This document shows positions 7,581 to 15,567 of a DNA stretch of 64,000 bases, piece by piece (position 1 is the first letter of the stretch; each line of letters opens with the position of its first letter). The notes under the pieces were generated by a model. The model worked only from the letters and a program-made list of their open reading frames with translations, searched no databases and was not told the DNA's origin. The position numbers and the translations under genes are program-made. This DNA comes from DASQUK01 sp046723645 (lineage in GTDB: Bacteria > Actinomycetota > Acidimicrobiia > Acidimicrobiales > VFJN01): assembly GCA_046723645.1 (NCBI GenBank), contig JBKOUY010000044.1, forward strand, positions 1 through 64,000, given 5' to 3'.

Positions 7581-8558
7581 GTGACTCTGGAGGCCTCCCT
7601 CGACGTCGTCGGCATCGGCAACGCGCTCGTCGACGTCCTGACCCACGAAGACGATGCGTTCCTCGATGCCCATGGGCTGGTCAAGGGCGCGATGACGCTC
7701 ATCGACACCGAGCGGGCCGAGGAGCTGTACGGCGCCATGGGCTCCGCCATCGAGATGTCCGGCGGCTCGGTCGGCAACAGCATCGCCGGCGTGGCCAGCT
7801 TCGGCGGCCGGGCGGGCTACCTGGGGCGCGTGTACGACGACCAGCTGGGGGCCGTGTTCGCCCACGACCTCCGGGCGCAGGGCGTTGCGTTCGAGTGCCC
7901 CGCAGCCACCGAGGGCCCGCCCACGGGCCGCAGCCTGATCATCGTGACGCCCGATGCCCAGCGCACCATGAACACGTACCTGGGGGCCTCCGAGTTCTTC
8001 TGCCCCAACGACGTCGACGCCGATCTGGTGCGCAGCGCCCAGGTGACGTTCCTGGAGGGCTACCTGTTCGACCGGTCCGAGTCGATGGATGCGTACTGGA
8101 AGGCGTCCGACATCGCCACGGAGGCCGGCCGCAAGGTCGCGTTGACCCTGTCAGACTCGTTCTGCGTGCAGCGCCACCACGATGACTTCCTGCCGCTGGT
8201 GCGCGAGCGGGTCGACATCCTCTTCGCCAACGAGTCCGAGGCGTGCATCCTCTGGGGCTGCGACGACGCGGAGGCCGCCGTCGAGCGGGCCCGGGCCGAG
8301 GTCGGCATCACCTGCCTCACGCTGGGCGCCCGCGGCTCGGTGATCGTCGCCGGCGGCGAGACCCACGAGGTCGCGGCCCACCCGGTCGAGGTGGTCGACA
8401 CCACGGGCGCCGGCGACCTCTACGCCGCCGGCTTCCTCTACGGCTACACCGCCGGCAAGTCGCTGCCCGAATGCGGCCGGCTCGCGTCGCTGGCCGCGTC
8501 CGAGGTGATCAGCCACATCGGCGCCCGTCCCGAGGTCAGGCTGGCAGACCTGGCCTGA
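7581..8558 (+). CDS. PfkB-family sugar/nucleoside kinase, adenosine kinase-like
   Basis: 325 aa from GTG 7581. SGGSVGNSIAG near residue 55 is the substrate-side glycine motif. VVDTTGAGDLYAAGFLYGY near residue 270 is the PfkB signature with the catalytic Asp of the anion hole. Members phosphorylate ribose, fructose, adenosine and related compounds. The opening DVVGIGNALVDVLTH is closest to the bacterial adenosine-kinase-like branch. The substrate is inferred, not shown. The start is supported by the leaderless -10 box. Its stop is followed almost directly by a convergent F420/PPOX gene. Confidence 0.88.
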   Translation: MTLEASLDVVGIGNALVDVLTHEDDAFLDAHGLVKGAMTLIDTERAEELYGAMGSAIEMSGGSVGNSIAGVASFGGRAGYLGRVYDDQLGAVFAHDLRAQGVAFECPAATEGPPTGRSLIIVTPDAQRTMNTYLGASEFFCPNDVDADLVRSAQVTFLEGYLFDRSESMDAYWKASDIATEAGRKVALTLSDSFCVQRHHDDFLPLVRERVDILFANESEACILWGCDDAEAAVERARAEVGITCLTLGARGSVIVAGGETHEVAAHPVEVVDTTGAGDLYAAGFLYGYTAGKSLPECGRLASLAASEVISHIGARPEVRLADLA

Positions 8559-8575
8559 CCCGACGGGCCCCGTCC

Positions 8576-8968
8576 CTAGCGCCCGCGGATGAACTGGCGC
8601 CTGGTGGGCGCCACCTTGAGGATCACCCGCTCGGACGTGATGGTGCCCGTGTAGTCGCCACCCGTGTACTTGCGGGCCAGCTCGTCGATGTGTGCACGGG
8701 CCTCCGGGCCGCGCACGGTCTCCACGACCTCGCCGCGAACCTCGACGTAGAAGTAGGGGTCGGCACTGTCCCAGATCGCAGCCGTGAGGCGGGGATCGCG
8801 CTGGATGTTGAGGAACTTCTGCCGGTGCACCTCGGTGTTGAGCAACAGGTGCTCGTCGTCGGCGTCGATCCACAGGGGCTGCGTCATGGGCGTGCCGTCT
8901 GGGAGGAGGGTGGTAACGGACGCGATGTTCTTTCCGGTGGCGAGCTTCTTGACCGGTTCGTCGAGCAT
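8576..8968 (-). CDS. PPOX-class F420-dependent oxidoreductase
   Basis: 130 aa split-barrel protein. MLDEPVKKLATGKNIASVTTLLPDGTPMTQPLW is the standard N-terminal pattern (variable-substrate strand, then xxPLWxD), followed by LLNTEVHRQKFLNIQRDPR. In actinobacteria these small proteins bind the deazaflavin F420 and reduce unsaturated or quinone-like substrates, or act as biliverdin reductase-like enzymes. Cofactor choice (F420 rather than FMN or PLP) is inferred from the family. TAGGGT at 8975-8980 lies 6 nt before the ATG. Confidence 0.88.
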   Translation of the reverse strand: MLDEPVKKLATGKNIASVTTLLPDGTPMTQPLWIDADDEHLLLNTEVHRQKFLNIQRDPRLTAAIWDSADPYFYVEVRGEVVETVRGPEARAHIDELARKYTGGDYTGTITSERVILKVAPTRRQFIRGR

Positions 8969-8974
8969 CCCCCC

Positions 8975-8980
8975 ACCCTA
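8975..8980 (-). promoter_or_regulatory. Leaderless -10 box of F420/PPOX gene
   Basis: TAGGGT on the minus strand, 6 nt before the ATG at 8968. A run of six G separates them. Confidence 0.5.
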
Positions 8981-9904
8981 TGAACCCGAGGCGTCGACGG
9001 CGACACGTCCCCGCCGTCGGCTCGTGACCAGCAGGACGATACCGGCCGCCACCAGAGCCAGGCCGGCGAGTGCCGCGCCACCCGGGCGCTCGCCGAGGAT
9101 AACCACGCCGCACAGGGTGGCCGTGGCGGGCTCGGCCAGGGTCAGCGTGCCGGCGGCCGCCACCCCGACACCGGTGAGGCCCCGCGTGAACAGCACATAC
9201 GCGACCGCCACGGTCACGATGCCGAGGTGGGCGACCACGAGCAGCCCGGCGGGCGACAACAGGGGGCCGATCCCGGCGGCCAGGGCCACGGGCAGCAGCA
9301 CGAGCCCGGCGAGGCCGAAGACCCGGGCGGTCAGGTCCTCGGGCCTGCTGCCGCCGTCGAGGAGCAGCTTCGTCGCCAGCACGTAGATCGCGTAGGCGAA
9401 CCCGGCGCCGAGGGCCAGCGCCAGCCCGGTCGGATCGACGTCGTCGCGATCCCCGGCGCCGGCCAGGAGCAGGGTTCCCGCGACCGCCAACGCCGTGGCC
9501 GCCAGCCACCGGCGCCCCGGGCGCTCACCGCGGACCACGATGCCGAGCGCGCCGGCGAACACCGGTGAGCTGCCGATGCCCACCATCGTGCCGATGGCGA
9601 CCCCGGTGCGGGCCACACCGCCGAAGAAGAGTGGCTGGTAGACGGCCATGGCGGCGACCGCGGCCAGGAACCCCGGCGAGCGCGTGCCGTCGCGGGCCGC
9701 GCGGCGCTGCGTCCGGGTTGCAAGGTCCCGCGACAGCCAGCCAAGGCGCCACCCGACCAGGACCAGGCAAGCGCCACCCACGACGAGGCGCGCTGCGCCG
9801 ACCGCCGTGGGCGAGGCGTCGTCCGGACCCAGGGCCCGCGCCGTGCCCGTCGTCCCCCACAGGGTGGCGGCCAGCAGGACGGCCAGGCGCGGGTCGAGCA
9901 GCAC
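8978..9904 (-). CDS. EamA/DMT-superfamily transporter
   Basis: 308 aa from GTG 9904, about ten transmembrane spans arranged as two EamA repeats. RLAVLLAATLWGTTGTARAL is the first helix with the conserved W-G-T. VYQPLFFGGVARTGVAIGT and the second-half GVAAAGTLTLAEPATATL match the repeat ends. Family members export amino acids, sugars or drugs; the substrate is unknown. The C-terminal tail is short and basic (SRRRGR), as is usual. The start has no good Shine-Dalgarno sequence. Confidence 0.9.
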   Translation of the reverse strand: MLLDPRLAVLLAATLWGTTGTARALGPDDASPTAVGAARLVVGGACLVLVGWRLGWLSRDLATRTQRRAARDGTRSPGFLAAVAAMAVYQPLFFGGVARTGVAIGTMVGIGSSPVFAGALGIVVRGERPGRRWLAATALAVAGTLLLAGAGDRDDVDPTGLALALGAGFAYAIYVLATKLLLDGGSRPEDLTARVFGLAGLVLLPVALAAGIGPLLSPAGLLVVAHLGIVTVAVAYVLFTRGLTGVGVAAAGTLTLAEPATATLCGVVILGERPGGAALAGLALVAAGIVLLVTSRRRGRVAVDASGS

Positions 9905-9918
9905 CGCGCCATTCTGCT

Positions 9919-9932
9919 GGCACGGCCGTGCC
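9919..9932. promoter_or_regulatory. 14-bp perfect palindrome upstream of the EamA gene
   Basis: GGCACGGCCGTGCC reads the same on both strands and lies 15 bp upstream of the EamA GTG, between it and the end of the next gene. It could be a repressor operator or a small terminator; nothing distinguishes these. Confidence 0.35.
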
Positions 9933-9974
9933 GGGCTGAGCGAGCCGAGGGGTTACCCGCTGGAGCTCGCCTGG

Positions 9975-10754
9975 CTACCCGACGTCGACGGTGACGGGTG
10001 CCTTGCCCTGCGCCACCACCCGGATGTCGCCCGCGGGAGTGGGCCCGACCGACGTCGCCCCGGGCGTCACGCCGCCCGGCACCCGGCGGTCGGGGCCGCG
10101 TCCCACCTGGCCGTCCGCGCCGAAGGCGACGGTTCGGACCACGCCGTCGCGGCCGACGGCGACGTAGCGGGTCGACCCGTCGGGCTGGGGAACGCTCACG
10201 CAGATCGCCCCCGCAACCTCGTCCGCCGTCAGTGCCTGCGGTACCGGCTCGCACTCCACGGTCCCGCGCTGCCATGCAGGACCGGTGGGAACGCCGGCGG
10301 CCGGAACCTGGCCGGCGACGTCCGCCGACGCCGCCGACCCGGCTCCCGCGCGTCCGGCCTGGTCCCGGGCCCGGTCCGCGGCCCTCTCGGCCGCCCTGGC
10401 ATCGGCCACCCGCTGGCGCAGGTCGACGCCGGGCTCCCTGGGCGGGTCGGCGCGGTCGCTACGGCGCAGCTCATCAACCTGATCCTCGAGCATCTCGACC
10501 TTGGGGTCGTCTTCGGGCACGCCGCTCTCGATCATTGCGTCGATCTCGCCCTGCACCTGGCGCTCCATCTCGGTGGGTGCCGGCTGGCGCCGGGAGGCAC
10601 CGGCGACGCCCGCCACGGTCAGACCGATCAACGCCACCATTGCGGCGGCGAGCGCCAGGCGGCGCGGGAGGCCGAGGCCATCGAGGCCTTGGGGATGGCC
10701 GCGGCCGCCGCGGCGGCTCGCCGGGCTGTGCGATCGGGCGCGTCGACGCGTCAT
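9975..10754 (-). CDS. Hypothetical single-pass membrane protein
   Basis: 259 aa from ATG 10754. A basic N-terminal segment (MTRRRARSH and more Arg/Gly) of about 40 residues precedes one hydrophobic helix, LALAAAMVALIGLTVAGVAG. The rest is an extracytoplasmic region rich in Asp, Arg, Ala and Pro. It includes a charged, probably coiled-coil part around EMERQVQGEIDAMIESG and a small C-terminal domain with a repeated VGRDGVVRTVAFGADG pattern. I do not recognise a family. It is followed 13 bp away by the secreted protein gene on the same strand, which ends just upstream. Confidence 0.7.
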   Translation of the reverse strand: MTRRRARSHSPASRRGGRGHPQGLDGLGLPRRLALAAAMVALIGLTVAGVAGASRRQPAPTEMERQVQGEIDAMIESGVPEDDPKVEMLEDQVDELRRSDRADPPREPGVDLRQRVADARAAERAADRARDQAGRAGAGSAASADVAGQVPAAGVPTGPAWQRGTVECEPVPQALTADEVAGAICVSVPQPDGSTRYVAVGRDGVVRTVAFGADGQVGRGPDRRVPGGVTPGATSVGPTPAGDIRVVAQGKAPVTVDVG

Positions 10755-10767
10755 GGTGTCCGCGGTC

Positions 10768-11730
10768 CTAGGTGTGCCAGCTGAGATCGGTGATCGTGCC
10801 GATCGATGATTGCCACGTGTGCGCATGTGACCGCAGCCACAAAATCATGTATTCCCAGGCGCGATGCGGAGAATTGTTCGTGCCTGCGCACCCGCCTACC
10901 TGTGCACATGCGCCGGCCTGGCTGAGGACGCCGTAGAACCAGATTCCATCGCCACGATTGTGGGTAGCCCATTCGTCGATGAGTTGCCATTGTCGAGCAT
11001 TCACCCCGCTGGTGGCGTAGATCTGTGGGATCGTCAACGAGGGATTGTGCTCCCATGCCAGGTGCCAGACGGCAGACTGGCTCCACCCGTTGTTGCACCG
11101 GCCGTTGGTGGCACTGCTGGTCGGGCATCCGTCAGCAGAGAAGTTGGCGTACAGGGCGCGGCGCGCCGGGTACAACACGTCGTAGCCATACATCCATTGG
11201 TGCGCCTTGTCGGAGGTCGACCACGAGGGCTCGGCGTCCCACGCCCCGTAGACCTGGGTCATGGGATAGAAGCGGTTGGCCCAGGTTGCAAGTTGGTTGA
11301 CCATGGACGCCCAGGTCTTGCCATGGTTGCGCAGCCACGCCGTCGACCGCGCGTCCATCGTGCTGTTGCTCGTGCCCACGCCGATCAGCAGGCGGTACGA
11401 CGACGAGTTGCGGCAATAGGCATACCCGCGGATGAAGTCCTTGACGAGGTTGCCGATCTGGGCGGCCGAGAGGTTGGGGGCGCCCCACAGCGTGGCGCCG
11501 TACGAGGATCCCACGGCGGTCGGGGCTCCGAAGAACAGCGTCATGCGGCCGTTCTTGTCGCCCTGCCAGCAGCCGAGCATTACCGCCTTGTCGCTCGATG
11601 CGCTACCCATGTAATAGCTTCGGGTGATGCGGCTGGATGGCACGTGATTGGCTGCCGCCGGTTCGCTTGTGGCCAGCGGCAACAAGGCGACGATGATTAC
11701 GACCAGTATCCAGAGGGAGGAGCGTCGCAT
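10768..11730 (-). CDS. Secreted protein of unknown function, atypical composition
   Basis: 320 aa from ATG 11730, with AAGGA 11 nt upstream; an in-frame GTG at 11751 is an alternative start. The Sec signal peptide MRRSSLWILVVIIVALL ends around EPAAANH. The mature part is rich in Trp, Tyr, Ser and Asn, unlike its neighbours, and the DNA is visibly less GC-rich. Conserved-looking motifs are YGAWDAEPSWS, AVWHLAWEHNP and IPQIYATSG, which could belong to a TIM-barrel glycosidase-like fold. No family can be named. Paired Cys residues (SADGCP, GRCNN, GACAQVGGCAG) suggest disulfides. Composition suggests lateral acquisition. Confidence 0.75.
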   Translation of the reverse strand: MRRSSLWILVVIIVALLPLATSEPAAANHVPSSRITRSYYMGSASSDKAVMLGCWQGDKNGRMTLFFGAPTAVGSSYGATLWGAPNLSAAQIGNLVKDFIRGYAYCRNSSSYRLLIGVGTSNSTMDARSTAWLRNHGKTWASMVNQLATWANRFYPMTQVYGAWDAEPSWSTSDKAHQWMYGYDVLYPARRALYANFSADGCPTSSATNGRCNNGWSQSAVWHLAWEHNPSLTIPQIYATSGVNARQWQLIDEWATHNRGDGIWFYGVLSQAGACAQVGGCAGTNNSPHRAWEYMILWLRSHAHTWQSSIGTITDLSWHT

Positions 11731-11892
11731 GTCCGCGCAAATCCTTGGCACTGGGTGTCGTAGAACTTGAGGCGAACATTACGTATGTCGACCCAGTGCG
11801 CGCGTAGCTTTCCGCACACCGCGCGTGAGGTCAAGGGGCGAATTCCGCGCTTTGGGCGTCGATCGGTTCGAGGGCGACCGTGCCGGCGGCCG

Positions 11893-12495
11893 TCACGACT
11901 CCTCTTCGACCGGGGGCAGGAATGGCAGTTTGAGGTCCCCCAGCTTCACCAGAGTCGAGGCGATCCAGCCACCCATGGCGCTCAGGTGGTCGTCGAGAAT
12001 GGTGCCGTCTTCCAGCGTGGCCTCGTCGAGCTCGTAGCTGCCCTCGTACGACACCTCGATGGCGTACTCGCGCTCGTTGAGGTCGGCCGAGCACACGGTC
12101 TCGATGGTCGGGCCCGACCGCTCGAGGTGCTCCGACCCGATCGATGCGCTCATCTCCGGCAACGCCGCCAGCACCACGCTCGGGTCGGGCGACTCCGCCA
12201 GGCGCTGGAGGCGGAGCACCAGTTCGATCTCGATGCGCGGCGGGTCGGCGAAGGGCTCGCCGATGTACCAGGACCGGTAGGCGGTCTGCGCCCAGGTCGG
12301 CCAGTCGAGCGTGAGGTCGGCCTGGACCCGCGGCGGCAGGCCCTCGCCCGGCAGCCCGTACGACGTCTCCCAGGTCACGTCGCCGAGGAGCACGTCGACC
12401 TGGAAGCGTTCCTCGAACGCCTGCCGCTCGAGCAGGGCGCGCTCCAGCGAGTCGCGCAGGGCGCCGATGGCATCGGTGAAGACGTGGTCGAGCAT
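11893..12495 (-). CDS. Hypothetical acidic protein
   Basis: 200 aa from ATG 12495. No signal peptide or membrane span is visible. It is acidic and opens with a helix (MLDHVFTDAIGALRDSLERAL). A mixed alpha/beta region follows, with WETSYGLPGEG and LTLDWPTWAQTAYRSWYIGEP, and an aliphatic C terminus. Codon use matches the neighbours, so it is probably a real gene. I do not recognise a family. It lies 50 bp after the prolyl oligopeptidase stop on the same strand. Confidence 0.7.
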   Translation of the reverse strand: MLDHVFTDAIGALRDSLERALLERQAFEERFQVDVLLGDVTWETSYGLPGEGLPPRVQADLTLDWPTWAQTAYRSWYIGEPFADPPRIEIELVLRLQRLAESPDPSVVLAALPEMSASIGSEHLERSGPTIETVCSADLNEREYAIEVSYEGSYELDEATLEDGTILDDHLSAMGGWIASTLVKLGDLKLPFLPPVEEES

Positions 12496-12545
12496 GGCGA
12501 CGGCAGGCTATCCACGACTGATTCGACCGGTGGCTCGGCCGGGCC

Positions 12546-14684
12546 CTACGCCGGGACTCCCGGGCGCACGGCCTCGATCCCGAGCTGCCAGCGCACGAAG
12601 GCGTGGACGTCGGCGGCCTCCTTGGCCTGCTTCGACGTCGGCTTGCCCTGGCCGTGCCCCGCCCGGGCCTCCACCCGCACCAGGACCGGTCGCAGGCCCC
12701 CGCACCCCGTCGCCCATTGCAGTGCGGCGGCGAACTTGCGTGCGTGGGCCGGATCGACCCGGCTGTCGGCTTCGCCGGTCAGCACCAGCGTCGCCGGGTA
12801 GCAGGTGCCCTCGACCAGGTGGTGGTACGGGGAGTAGGCCCACAGCCAGGCGAACTCGTCGGGTTCGTCCGGGTCGCCGTACTCGGGGGTCCACAGGCGG
12901 GCGATCAGGAACCGCGGGAAGCGGACCATGTCCGTCAGCGGCACCGCGCACACGACGGCCCGGCACAGGTCGGGGCGCTGGGTCTCGCAGGCGGCGACCA
13001 GCAGGCCGCCGTTGCTGCCGCCGCGGATCGCGAGGCGGTCCCGCGAGGTCCGCCCGGCCGCGACCAGGAAGTCGGCGGCGGCCGCGAAGTCGTCGAACAC
13101 CTGCTGCTTGCGCTCCCGCGCGCCGGCGCGGTGCCAGTCCTCGCCCTCCTCGGCGCCGCCGCGGATCCCGGCGGCGGCGAACACGCCGCCGTCGTCAGCG
13201 ACAGCCACGGCGGCCGGGCTGTAGCCGGGGCTCATCGTGACCGCGAAGCCGCCGTACCCCGTCAGCAGGGTCGGAGTATCCGGCGCGGGCTCGACGTGGC
13301 GGCGGCGGACGGTGAACAGGCTGATGCGCATGCCGTCGGTCGAGCGATACGTCTCGACCTCCGCCCGGTACCGGTCGGGATCGACCGGGGACGGCAGGTG
13401 ACTCCACTCGGCGAGCTCCCCCCAGGGCCGCCATCGCCACAGGGCTGGCGGGCGAATCCAGGACGTGAAGGCGACGACCGCGGTGTCGCCCTCGCGGTCG
13501 CCCGCCAGGCCCACGACCGACCCCGGTTCGGGAAGGCCGATCTCGACCGGCAGCGGGCGCTCGACCGCCGGCCCCCCGCGATCGGCCCCGTCGAGCGGGA
13601 GCGGCAGGTGGTGGAGCCGGGCCACCGCCGCCCGGGTGGATGCCACCACGAGCGAGCTTTCGGTGACGGCCATGCCCTGGATGACGTCGTCGGACTCCGG
13701 CACCACGGTGTGCCAGTGCTCGGGCGTGGGGGACGCCAGCGTGGCCGTGACCACCCGACCCCGGGGAGCGCCGAGCGTCGTGTGGCCCACCAGCCGGTCG
13801 CCCACGACCGTGAACGACGACCGCGCCTCGACATTCTCGATCACGGTCGTGCGGTGGCCGGTCGTCCGGTCGACGAGGTGGACGTCCACCCGCGTCCAGC
13901 CGAGCGCCACCTCGATCACCAGCCACCGGCCGTCACGGGACAGCTCGACCGAGGGCCAGGCGGTCTTGTCGGGCAGGTCCGCCCAGACGAGCTCGTCGTG
14001 GCCCGGGTCGTCGCCGAGTGTGTGCCACCAGACCGTGCGGTTGTAGTTGGACTCCTCGTCGCCGACGGCCACCGGGTCGGGGTAGCGGGTGTACGCGAAG
14101 GCTCGACCGTCCGGCGCCCACGCGACCGATGCGGCACGGGTGAACGGGATCCTGTCGGGCAGCCGCTCGCCCGTCCCGACGTCGAGGACGCCCAGCGTGC
14201 TGCGCTCGTCGCCCCCGGCGGAGGTCCCGAAGGCCACCAGGCGCCCGTCGAGGGAGGGTGCGTACCAGTCGAGTGAGGCGGTGGGGTCGCCCGTCAACTC
14301 GTGGGGGTCAAGCAGGGTCCGGGGCTCGACGTGGCCTTCGAGGCTGCGGACGACGAGCACAGCCTGTTCGTGGTCGCCCCAGCGGTCCAGCGAGAACAGC
14401 CGGTGTCCCTTGATCGACGGTGCCGCGGCGGTGCCGGCCCCGAACAGCTCGGCGAACCGGTCAGCCAGGCCCGCACGTGCGGGCAGGGCGTCGAGGACGG
14501 CTCGGGTGTGGCCGTTCTGCTCCGCCACCCAGTCCTGGGTCTCGGCCGCGTCGCCGTCCTCCAGCCAGCGGTAGGGGTCGGCGACCCCGACGCCATGGAT
14601 CACGTCAACGACGTCGTCGCGCCGCGCCCGGGGTGGGGCGGTGGCCGCCGCTGACCCGGACCGCTGGGGCTCCGGCGCGGCCAT
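12546..14684 (-). CDS. Prolyl oligopeptidase (S9A serine peptidase)
   Basis: 712 aa, the normal length. The N-terminal helix and seven-bladed propeller start at DVIHGVGVADPYRWLEDGDA. The C-terminal alpha/beta-hydrolase domain carries the nucleophile in RGGSNGGLLVAA, the acid in LVLTGEADSRVDP and the His in EARAGHGQGK. A complete catalytic triad is therefore present. It cleaves short peptides after proline in the cytoplasm, and no signal peptide is seen. The bL37-like gene lies just upstream on the same strand, 21 bp away. Confidence 0.95.
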   Translation of the reverse strand: MAAPEPQRSGSAAATAPPRARRDDVVDVIHGVGVADPYRWLEDGDAAETQDWVAEQNGHTRAVLDALPARAGLADRFAELFGAGTAAAPSIKGHRLFSLDRWGDHEQAVLVVRSLEGHVEPRTLLDPHELTGDPTASLDWYAPSLDGRLVAFGTSAGGDERSTLGVLDVGTGERLPDRIPFTRAASVAWAPDGRAFAYTRYPDPVAVGDEESNYNRTVWWHTLGDDPGHDELVWADLPDKTAWPSVELSRDGRWLVIEVALGWTRVDVHLVDRTTGHRTTVIENVEARSSFTVVGDRLVGHTTLGAPRGRVVTATLASPTPEHWHTVVPESDDVIQGMAVTESSLVVASTRAAVARLHHLPLPLDGADRGGPAVERPLPVEIGLPEPGSVVGLAGDREGDTAVVAFTSWIRPPALWRWRPWGELAEWSHLPSPVDPDRYRAEVETYRSTDGMRISLFTVRRRHVEPAPDTPTLLTGYGGFAVTMSPGYSPAAVAVADDGGVFAAAGIRGGAEEGEDWHRAGARERKQQVFDDFAAAADFLVAAGRTSRDRLAIRGGSNGGLLVAACETQRPDLCRAVVCAVPLTDMVRFPRFLIARLWTPEYGDPDEPDEFAWLWAYSPYHHLVEGTCYPATLVLTGEADSRVDPAHARKFAAALQWATGCGGLRPVLVRVEARAGHGQGKPTSKQAKEAADVHAFVRWQLGIEAVRPGVPA

Positions 14685-14705
14685 CAGGACGAGAGGGTGG
14701 CGGGC

Positions 14706-14792
14706 TCAGCCGCGGCCGGTGTTGGGCTTGCGGCCGTGGTTGGCCTTCTTGCGGCGGGCCCGGATCTTGCGCTTGACCGTGCGCTTCGACAT
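14706..14792 (-). CDS. Ribosomal protein bL37-like, 28 aa
   Basis: A 28-codon gene: MSKRTVKRKIRARRKK, then ANHGRKPNTGRG and a stop. It is extremely basic, and the C-terminal ANHGRKPN motif closely matches what I recall of the mycobacterial large-subunit protein bL37 (roughly NHGKRPN). A TAACCT -10 box 8 nt before the ATG gives it a leaderless promoter of the same form as the PASTA kinase. It is too short for most gene callers. The alternative, a chance basic frame, is unlikely given the motif and promoter. Confidence 0.78.
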   Translation of the reverse strand: MSKRTVKRKIRARRKKANHGRKPNTGRG

Positions 14793-14800
14793 GGCCCGGG

Positions 14801-14806
14801 AGGTTA
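14801..14806 (-). promoter_or_regulatory. Leaderless -10 box of bL37-like gene
   Basis: TAACCT on the minus strand, 8 nt before the ATG at 14792. The same hexamer precedes the PASTA kinase gene. Confidence 0.6.
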
Positions 14807-14870
14807 TCGGCGCCCGTGCCGGGGCGATCAACTCCCGGGCGGTCGCTCGTGGATCGTCGGCCGGGCCGGA

Positions 14871-15533
14871 CTAGTCCAGGAGCTCGCCCAGGTCGGCGGC
14901 GTCGGGGATCACGGCGATCCGCAGCCCCGTCTGATCCGCCAGCCGCTCCAACACGTCGTCGTCGACGTCCTGGCAGCGCCCCCGGGGCCAGCGCTTGCGC
15001 TCGCCCGCGGCGCCGAACAGCGCCAGCGCCCGGCTGCCACCGGGATCGTGCCGGACGCGGTAGCGCACGCCCTGGTACCCGGCGGCGGCGAAGGCGGCCG
15101 CCCACCGCTGGGGCAGGTCGTACGGGGTGACCGTGGCCAGCTCAGCGGTCACCCCGAAGCCCCGGGCGGCCCTGACCGTGGTGTCGGCCGCGCTGCACTG
15201 GTCGGGCAGTCCCAGCTGCCAGACGCTGAAGCGCTTGGCCCAATCCGCGCCGACGACCGCCACCGGTCCCAGCACCTCGAGGAGCGCACCCATCTCGTCG
15301 TCCGCCAGGTAGCAGGTGCCCCGCGGCGGGGCGAGGTCGAAGCGCCCGGCGCCATCGCTCGAGAACCACCAGGGCCCGAAGCCCACCGTGGTGACGCGGA
15401 ACAGCGTGGTGCCGGCGTGCACGTGCCAGACCGGGAAACCCGCCAGGTCGTCGGCGGCAGGCGGGAGCCGGAGGGCGAGGGCCTGGCGGGTGCTGACGGG
15501 GTGTTTGGCGTCTGCGGGCGCGTCTGGGGTCAC
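14871..15533 (-). CDS. RES-domain toxin
   Basis: 220 aa. The RES family includes toxins such as MbcT, which break down NAD+ in the cell. The core is visible: LFRVTTVGFGPWWFSSDG contains the conserved Arg, then RFDLAPPRGTCYLADDEMGALLEVL has the Arg/Tyr/Glu pattern of the active site. The second half (AAGYQGVRYRVRHDPGG and ALALFG) is the usual RES ending. It lies 34 bp downstream of its presumed antitoxin on the same strand, the normal order for RES/Xre modules. It is somewhat longer than typical RES toxins because of an N-terminal extension of about 30 residues. Confidence 0.85.
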   Translation of the reverse strand: MTPDAPADAKHPVSTRQALALRLPPAADDLAGFPVWHVHAGTTLFRVTTVGFGPWWFSSDGAGRFDLAPPRGTCYLADDEMGALLEVLGPVAVVGADWAKRFSVWQLGLPDQCSAADTTVRAARGFGVTAELATVTPYDLPQRWAAAFAAAGYQGVRYRVRHDPGGSRALALFGAAGERKRWPRGRCQDVDDDVLERLADQTGLRIAVIPDAADLGELLD

Positions 15534-15567
15534 GATCGAAGTGGCGGGATTCCGGCTGGCGACGACA

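Noticed and set aside
5306..8185. A 959-codon plus-strand open frame across pepN
   Set aside because: It is a shadow of pepN and the PfkB gene in the opposite or shifted frame; no family motif is present.
10768..11730. Glycoside hydrolase family 25 or Rv2525c-like assignment for the secreted protein
   Set aside because: Only general TIM-barrel hints are present; the catalytic pattern of those families was not seen.
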